The notes beneath the pieces are model-generated. The model was not told where the DNA came from and searched no databases. It saw only the letters and a program-made list of their open reading frames with translations. Shown here piece by piece: positions 48,901-57,900 of a DNA stretch of 64,000 bases (its first letter is position 1; every line of letters starts with the position of its first letter). A program made the translations under genes and the position numbers. The DNA is taken from contig JAOTOM010003179.1 of the NCBI GenBank assembly GCA_034440615.1, forward strand, positions 1 to 64,000, read 5' to 3'. The stretch comes from Ashinkailepas kermadecensis. Lineage: Eukaryota; Arthropoda; Thecostraca; Neolepadidae.

Positions 48901-51900
48901 CTCGGCCAACCCCGCCCCAACATACACACACCTGCCAGTCGGCCGTCAGCAGATCGGCCTGGCTGATATAGGTGGCGCCAGTGACGGCGTCCTCGAGACT
49001 GGCGCAGAAGTCGACGTGATTGTGGTGCAGATGCGCCACGACGGTGTCGGGCTGGACGCCGGCGCGGCCGCACACCTCCTCCGGCTGCTGCTCGAGCAGC
49101 GGGCAGCGCCGGCGCGCCGCCAGGTGGGCCGGCAACGGCGGCTCCTCGCCCGCACCGCCTGCGGCCAGGTCGGGCCCGGTCAGACCCCGTGTCGTCACAG
49201 TACTGGGGTCACGGAGATGACCTATCGGCCGTACCGCCTGCGGCCAGGTCGGGCCCGGTCAGACCCCGTGTCGTCACAGTACTGGGGTCACGGAGATGAC
49301 CTATCGGCCGTACCGCCTGCGGCCAGGTCGGGCCCGGTCAGACCCCGTGTCGTCACAGTACTGGGGTCACGGAGATGACCTATCGGCCGTACCGCCTGCG
49401 GCCAGGTCGGGCCCGGTCAGACCTCCGTGTCGTCACATTACTGGGGTCACGGAGATGACCTATCGGCCGCACCGCCTGCGGCCAGGTCGGGCCCGGTCAG
49501 ACCCCGTGTCGTCACATTACTGGGGTCACGGAGATGACCTATCGGCAGTACCGCCTGCGGCCAGGTCCGGCCCGGTCCATTATGGGGATGACCTATCGGC
49601 CGCACCGCCTGCGGCCAGGTCGGGCCCGGTCAGACTCCGTGTCGTCACAGTACCACAGTACTGAGGTCACGGAGATGACCTATCGGCCGCACCGCCTGCA
49701 GCCCCTCTAGGCTTCACACTACTCACCCGTGACAACATTAGTCACAAAGATGGGTCGAACGGTAGCTTAGTTCGGTCCCCGATCCCTGTTCTCCGCAGCC
49801 TTAGTCATCAACCGTGATTACGTCAGAGCCAGAAGAACTCAGACAGCCACCAAGACGAGCCTGCGAAGGCGATCGGCTGGCGATCGCATTCACCACGCAT
49901 AGTTTCCATTGCATTTTTAGATCACCATCAGTACTCAAATCCATTACTTGGTTGGTTATTGGTTTTACGACACGTCGACTGTTGAGTCATATAGCGTCGC
50001 CAATCTCTCACGCCGATTGGTCGCGGGCGAAGAGTAGCGACAGGTGAGATTCGAAGCCACAATCTTTCGATTGCGAGACGAGCATCTTACCCCTAGACCA
50101 CTCGTCCCCTAAATCCGTTACTTGATATTGCAGGCGACAGACACCAATTTGGTGACGGATCACCCCGCGACAGTCGCCGCACGGGTGGCCGGACACCTAA
50201 ACAACAACTAAATCGCCCCGTGCTTGTGACGCATTCAACTGCTAGGTCATATAGCGTCGCCAACCTCTCACGCAGATTGGTCGCGGGTGGACTCGGTAAC
50301 GCCACCGGTTGCTGGATTCGAACCCGCAATATTGTGATCAAGAGTCCAACACCCTACCAAATGAGCTACCGCGGCCCCCGAATTTGTTCATGAAGCATAT
50401 CAAATATAGGCAGCATAATATAAGTAGCATACAGGTTGGTAGTCCATGCGCACCGGAGCGGCAATAACCAATCTACCGGTTGTGGAACGCATGGTGTAGC
50501 GGCAGTCAGCAGTGCATGTCCGCACTAACGTTTGGCGTAGATGATCTTGCCGACGGCTCTGAACAGTCCCAGCGAGGCGTCCCTGCTACCGACGGACGCC
50601 TCCTGGCGGGGCCGCTTCGACTTGGGCTTGCCCTCCTCGCGAACCCGCTTCTTCTGGCCTCCTGCGACAGGGAGGTGGCGGTCACTGTACGGCGGTCTGG
50701 GGTCAGCTGGACATGAGGTAGTCTGTCTGTGACAGGGAGGTGGCGGTCACTGTACGTCGGTCTGGGGTCAGCTAGACATGAGGTAGTCTGTCTGCGACAG
50801 GGAGGTGACGGTCACTGTACGGCGGTCTGGGGTCAGCTGGACATGAGGTCGTCTGTCTGTGACAGGAAGATGGCGGTCACTGTACGGCGGTCTGGGGTCA
50901 GGTGGACATGAGGTAGCCTGTCTGCGACAGGGAGGTGGCGGTCACTGTACGGCGGTCTGGGGTCAGCTGGACATGAGGTAGTCTGTCTGCGACAGGGAGG
51001 TGGCGGTCACTGTACGGCGGTCTGGGGTCAGCTGGACATGAGGTAGCCTGTCTGTGACAGGGAGGTGGCGGTCACTGTACGTCGGTCTGGGTCAGCTGGA
51101 CATGAGGTAGTCTGTCTGCGACAGGGAGGTGGCGGTCACTGTACGGCGGTCTGGGGTCAGCTGGACATGAGGTAGTCTGCCTGTGACAGGGAGGTGGCGG
51201 TCACTGTACGGCGGTCTGGGGTCAGCTGGACATGAGGTAGTCTGTCTGCGACAGGGAGGTGGCGGTCACTGTACGGCGGTCTGGGGTCAGCTGGACATGA
51301 GGTAGTCTGCCTGTGACAGGGAGGTGGCGGTCACTGTACCGGTCTGGTCATGAGGTAGTCTGTCTGTGACAGGGGGTGACTGTACGGCGGTCTGGGTCAG
51401 CTGGACATGAGGTAGTCTGCCTGCGGCACATGGAGATGGCGGTCACTGTGCGGTAGTCTGTGGGGGGGGTCAGCTGCGCGTGGGATAGTTCGCTCTAGAC
51501 TGTTCCCGCAACTCCCGCAACTGCTCCGCTCATTATACACCCTACCAACACAGTCGACCACTGCGAACACCGGCTAACGATCAACGCTGGCTAGCGATCA
51601 ACACTGGGTAACGATCAGCACTGGCTAACGATCAACACTGGCTAACGATCAACGCCGGCTAACGATCAACGAAAGTGTCATGAAATTCAATGACACATAG
51701 GCAGACGCATGTAATAAAAGCAACCGATCCGCCATTGCATATCCAATCCTTGTTATTCCGCTTTATTACTGCGAGTGTCGCCTTGACGGCTGACTTTGCG
51801 TCCTGGATTCGCCGATGCTGGTCTGCATAGACAAGTCCGATAGTGATACCACCCGCGGCCCCGCAGTTGACATCCATGTGTTAACTCACTCAATGGTGAT

Positions 51901-54900
51901 AATGATATATCTGGAATGACCATTCTTCTTTTTTAATATTCCATCTGACGACGGAGCCGCTAGGAGCTCCGAAGGCTCACGAATAGCTTCAAAAAATGTA
52001 ATTCCAGATATAGCATTATATCATTCTTATAAACCCTCTACTATGTCTCTGAAAGTTTTAACTCAATAGTGTCTACCTGCCGCCGTAGGTACCCAGCGGG
52101 TGGCCATAGTCAGCACACCGGCCGCGGCGACTCACCCTGAACGCAGACGAACTGCAGGGCGTTGATGACGGCTCTGACGTCACCGGAGGCGGTGGCTGCC
52201 AGCTGCTCCACCACGTGTCGGCCAGGGTGGGTCACGCCAGCTGTCGACAGGGCAACCGATACTGACGGCCGCCACCGAACACTGGCCACTGGGCACAGAG
52301 GGTAGCAACCGAACACTGGGGTCGGCCAGGGTGGGTCACGCCAGCTGTCGACAGGGCAACCGATACTGACGGCCGCCACCGAACACTGGCCACTGGGCAC
52401 AGAGGGTAGCAACCGAACACTGGGGTCGGCCAGGGTGGGTCACGCCAGCTGTCGACAGGGCAACCGATACTGACGGCCGCCACCGAACACTGCCCACTGC
52501 GCACAGAGGGTAGCAACCGAACACTGGGTGGTGGTGGATTGGTGTTTAGGGGTGCGTCGACTGCAAAGGTCATTTTGCACCCGAACGGAACATTGGACAT
52601 TACACACCGATGCCAGCGACGAAACGCTGGTTAATACGCACCGAAGATAGAAACGGAATACTGGGAAATACACGCCACGGGTAACAACGAAACGAAACAG
52701 TGGGCAATACACAGCAAGTTTAACGATGATGACAAACTGACGGCCATCGCTTCCAATTTAACGACCGAATTTCAGCAACACCCGCACTAACCTCACATAA
52801 GCGAACGTTACCTCCGGTTAGGCATGACACAAATTTACATATTTTCCGAACTGTCTGTTATAGAAAGGTAAATCACGTCACAAGAAATCGATTGACGTTT
52901 TCCGCGGACAAAATCGACCGGTTAGTTTTCGAGATATCGGGGGAGGAGCACATAGTCCTTCCCCTTACCTACTTTGCGGCCCAGAGGAGTCCTCCCGTAA
53001 CGGGGCCAGACTGGCTGAATTATGGATCTCATCTGATGTCATCGTACCCTCTCTCAAAGTAATTCTCACAAATCACATCTGCCTTCCCCATGGCAAAACC
53101 ACACAATTTACGGTGCAGTGTTGCCACAATGCACGTTCACCCTGTCCTGTCCTGCCCTGACCTGACGACGGGATCAACACGTCACCTCCAGCCATAAGAC
53201 AGCCCGGCCTACCCACCTGCACCAGCACGACCCGCCTCTGACGCCAGCACCCTCTCCATGGCGGCCACCAGCTGTTACACAGCCTACCCACCTGCACCAG
53301 CACGACTCGTCTCTGACGTCAGCACCCTCTCCATGGCGGCCACCAGCTGTTACACAGCCTACCCACCTGCACCAGCACGACTCGCCTCGGCCGCCAGCAC
53401 CCTCTCCATGGCGGCCACCAGCTGTTACACAGCCTACCCACCTGCACCAGCACGACTCGCCTCGGCCGCCAGCACCCTCTCCATGGCGGCCACCAGCTGT
53501 TACACAGCCTACCCACCTGCACCAGCACGACTCGCCTCGGCCGCCAGCACCCTCTCCATGGCGGCCACCAGCTGCTTGTTGGCGACAGGACGGAACCTGG
53601 GAGCAGCGCACCGGTGATGAGCCCTGGCGCCCTGCTCAACATCACGCAGTAACCACATTTGTTAGCCGACTCATGTTGCTCCGGGTGTACAACTATACAC
53701 GTGTGGAAGGCCGCATGAAATCTGGCCACTGCACCGACTACGTGGTAGCACACGGGCACGACGTCGTCGACTTTTTAGTGAATGACATGATGTGGCAAGC
53801 ATCAAATTTCTGGGTATGGGGGATGTCAGGGGTCGTCGGTACTCCCATCCCTGCCTGATAGCAGCCCGGGAACACACTACTAGAGTTGCTGTGCTATATC
53901 GCGCGGAACACTCACATGATTCGATGCATCCCCAGATCACCCTGAACAATGTCCGGGAACACACCGAGCCGCTGTATTGTGTCTAGAACACTGCCGTGAT
54001 CTGATGTATCCTCAGATCGGCCTGAACACTGTTCAGGAACATGCTGAGCTGCTGTACCCCACTGTCCGGTAGACTCACGTGATCTGCTGCATCCCCAGAT
54101 CGGCCTGAACGCTGTCCGGAAACACACTGAGCTGCTGTACCCCACTGTCTAGAACACTCACGTGATCTGATGCATCCCCAGATCGGCCTGAACACTGTCC
54201 GGGAACACGCTGAGCACGCTGAGATCGGACCGAGCACCTCCGTCGCTCAGCACGAACACACAAGGGCTGCGCGCGCCCCGGCCGTACCGTCTGCAACAGT
54301 AGGAAGCGACAGAAGGAAGTGGCAGTAGAAGGCGACAGTAGGAAGCGATAGTAGGAAGCGACAGTAAGAAACGACAGTAAGAAGTGATAGCAAGAAGCGG
54401 CAGTAGGAAGCGACAGTAGGAAGCGACAGTAGCAAGCGATAGTAGGAAGCGACAGTAGGAAGTGACAGTGGGAAGCGACAGTGGGAAGCGAGAGTAGGAA
54501 GCGACAGTAGGAAGCAATAGTAGGAAGCGACAGTGGGAAGCGACAGTGGGAAGCGAGAGTGGGAAGCGAGAGTAGGAAGCGACAGTAGGAAGCAATAGTA
54601 GGAAGCAATAGTAGGAAGCAACAGTAGGAAGCGACAGTAGGAAGCGACAGTAGGAAGCGGCAGTAGGAAGAGACAGTAGTAAGCTACAGTGGGAAGCGAC
54701 AGTAGGAGGCACAAATCAGAGCAGCGGAGGGCCGAGTAATAGAGGACTGTCGATCTAAGGGGAGAGATCAGTTATTTTAGCAGGGGAGGTCGTCAGAAGC
54801 ATGATAGATTGTATGCATGATAGTATAGTATGTTATCTACATGATACATAGTATGGTAGATTGTAGATCATAATTTTCTCGTCTTTGAAATTAAAAAAAA

Positions 54901-57900
54901 CTCCTGTTCGAAATCAGAACCTTCCAGACATTTGGATATTTAATATTGGTTGTCAACCAATAACTAATGGAAATAAGCCATCAAGTGGATAAAAAAAAAT
55001 CGACCAATACGAAATGCACACCTAATTGTTATGTACTGTTGTGCATTGATACGTACTGTTAGTGCAATGGACGATCGGGCATCAGCAACCACAGGCATCG
55101 GTATTTTTATCAAACAAAACCACACGCTATATGCTTCCACCATTTCATTGTCGAACAGCATCACTTAATCGTTTTTTGATAAGCCTCATCTATAACAAAA
55201 AGGGACAATTTTCCGGAGATGATGACGCCACGGATGAAGAGGCCCAGCCCTGGTCCTACCAACCGGGCGGCCGACTACCTGAGCACGTCGTAGAACTCGT
55301 CCCGTCGGTACACGAGCGCGTTGGGCAGGTCGTCGACAAGCACGAGCCTGGCGCCGCCGCCACCAGATGTCACCACCGAGCCATAGCGGTTGGCGCGAAC
55401 CATGAAGTCGGCGAACCGGCGCAGATGGCCCTCCGGAACAATGGTGTCGCCGGGACCCTCCCACGCCTCTGTGGACAGGCGTGTCTCTCACGGAACAATG
55501 GTGTCGCCGGGACCCTCCCACGCCTCTGTGGACAGGTGTGTCTCTCAGTTGGCGAACCGGTTGGTCGCTGCGGGTTTAGGCCGACAGGCTGCGGGTTTAG
55601 GCCGGGCAGGCTGCGGGTTTAGGCCTGACAGGCTGTGGGTTTAGGCCGACAGGCTGCAGACGATAGTGGGTAACAGCTGCAAAAAGGTGGCATCTGAGCA
55701 AGGTCAATGCAGCCAAATGGTTACGGGTATGGGTGGTGACAGCATGATTGGGTCAAGAAGCTATTAATCTGAGCAAGAGAAAAAAGGATCGCTGATGCTT
55801 TTTGCTACTGGATTATTTAAGCGACTCATCTGTAGAATTGGCGTTCAATTACATGTTGTTTCTGGTGTAAATATTCAAGTCAGTAAAAATGAAGGGTCAT
55901 GTTGTGTGATTGAAGACTGAATGACGTGTGCACTGTTCTATCTCGACGTATGCTCATTCTAACTTGTCGAGACCACGTTAGTCTGGGCCCAAGAATCACA
56001 CCCCACAGCCGAATGGCTGGCATATTATGGCCAGAGTTACACACGCGGCCTCCGGTTACACGCCTCCGGTTATAAAGCTTGTCAATACGAACACTGACGG
56101 GTTGCATTTCATGATAAATGACGAGTCCGTGTTCATCAAGTTCTGTTAAAAATTACATCCTAGCGAAGACAAGGTAGTGGTTCCAGACGAATTGAAGACG
56201 AAGGTAGTGATTGTCCCGCTCATTACAGCATACAGCTGACGACGCGGTGGTCCGGCGGAACAATGCGACAGGGCGGGCGAGGCGCCAATCAATCTGGACG
56301 ATGTCGCAGCTGTCACCCGCATGCCAGCATCATAGTCGCAGTGGCTATTGACACATTAGTGGGATGTTGAAGTGCAATAAGTCATGCTGGAAGTATCTAC
56401 GGTCGCGAGACACAGCCACACGGACTGTCGCACATGGAACTGGGAGACTAAACACGACAGATGTGTGGGTAGGCTTGCGAAACAAAGGGGAATGGGGAAA
56501 TATATTGCTGCAGACAGCCCTGCAATCAATGAGGAAAACAAAAACAACAGCAACCATCTCGGAGGCAGAGAATACGGCTTTGGCACCACGGGACTACGAT
56601 TCGATACAACCAGATATACACCGGTGTGTGCTTAAATGTGCCGCAGCCGGACCAATCGGTGGGATGATCATGAATTGAAGCTAAGGGGAGCGTCGAGTGT
56701 CCAATCGGTGGGAATCCGTTTGCGACTTACCGTCTGTACGGAACGTGGCATCCCTGTGATGCTGGCCGCCCGCTGCTGCCACCCACTCGACCAGCTGGGT
56801 GCCCAGCTTGTTGGCCACGCAGCGAACACAGGCCGACTTTCCACAGCCGGCGGGACCGGTAACCAGCAGGAACGGGCTCTGGCAACGACATCAGTCGCAC
56901 CTCAGACACGTCACAGACAGTAATGGGCTCGGAAGCAACACCGCAGCCAGCACAAACGCGACCAGTGACACCATATGTCTGTCACCAACAGGAGTGGACT
57001 CTGAGTGACACCACAACCAGTGCAGGTCAGTCACCAGTAGGTAGAGGTTTTGGCGACAGCACTAGTTGCACCACTGTCACCACAGGTTTGTCGCCAGTAG
57101 AGCCATGGTCTGGCAACAACATCAGCAACAGAGACGGGTGGTTGAGTGGCATCAGTTTCTGTGGACTTACCACCAATAGGGATGGGTTCTGGGGTTGGTA
57201 CCAGTCTCCACGGGTCTATAGGCTGCTAGCAACAAGGGCAGGTCAGGGAGATGGTAGCCAGGTTTGGAGGCAAGTCACGGGGACGGTAGCTAGGGTTGGA
57301 CGCAGGTCACGGAGATGGTAGCCAGGGTTGGAGGCAGGTCACGGGGATGGTAGCCAGGGTTGGAGGCAGGTCACGGAGACGGTAGCTAGGGTTGGAGGCA
57401 GGTTACGGGGACGGTAGCTAGGATTGGAGGCAGGTCACGGGGATGGTAGTCAGGGTTGGAGGCAGGTCACGGGGACGGTAGCTAGGGTTTGACGCAGGTC
57501 ACGGAGATGGTAGTCAAGGTTGGAAAACAACGATGTCCTGGGTTTTTGCCATCCAGGAAATGATCCCATTGGAAAATATCCTCGTCTGTTTCTTGCTGGA
57601 GCACTGAATGATGGCACTTGCAACGAAATAATGCTAAGGTATTGCTGTTTCATACAATTCCCCGAACTTGTGGGTCCATGAACCGACATTTGGACAGTGG
57701 TACACCATGTAGCTATGGAAGAAAGCTAGGGCAATATTCACCATTATTAGATGTGTTTTGCTTTGCTTGTTATTCATGATGGAATTATTCATAACCACAA
57801 CAATCTAGGTCATAGAATCCATCAATATGCCAAGAAGTGGGTGCTATGGGTCAAAGAAAGGAAATAATATATGCAGTTGATGGCACAAAAAGTATCCTCT

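Noticed and set aside
50305..50380. Functional tRNA-Lys gene
   Set aside because: Acceptor stem does not pair and the sequence continues into a SINE body shared with two other copies.
54158..54714. Leu/Pro/Thr-rich membrane-like protein on minus
   Set aside because: Translation of the 12-bp polypyrimidine array next to RAD17 exon 4.
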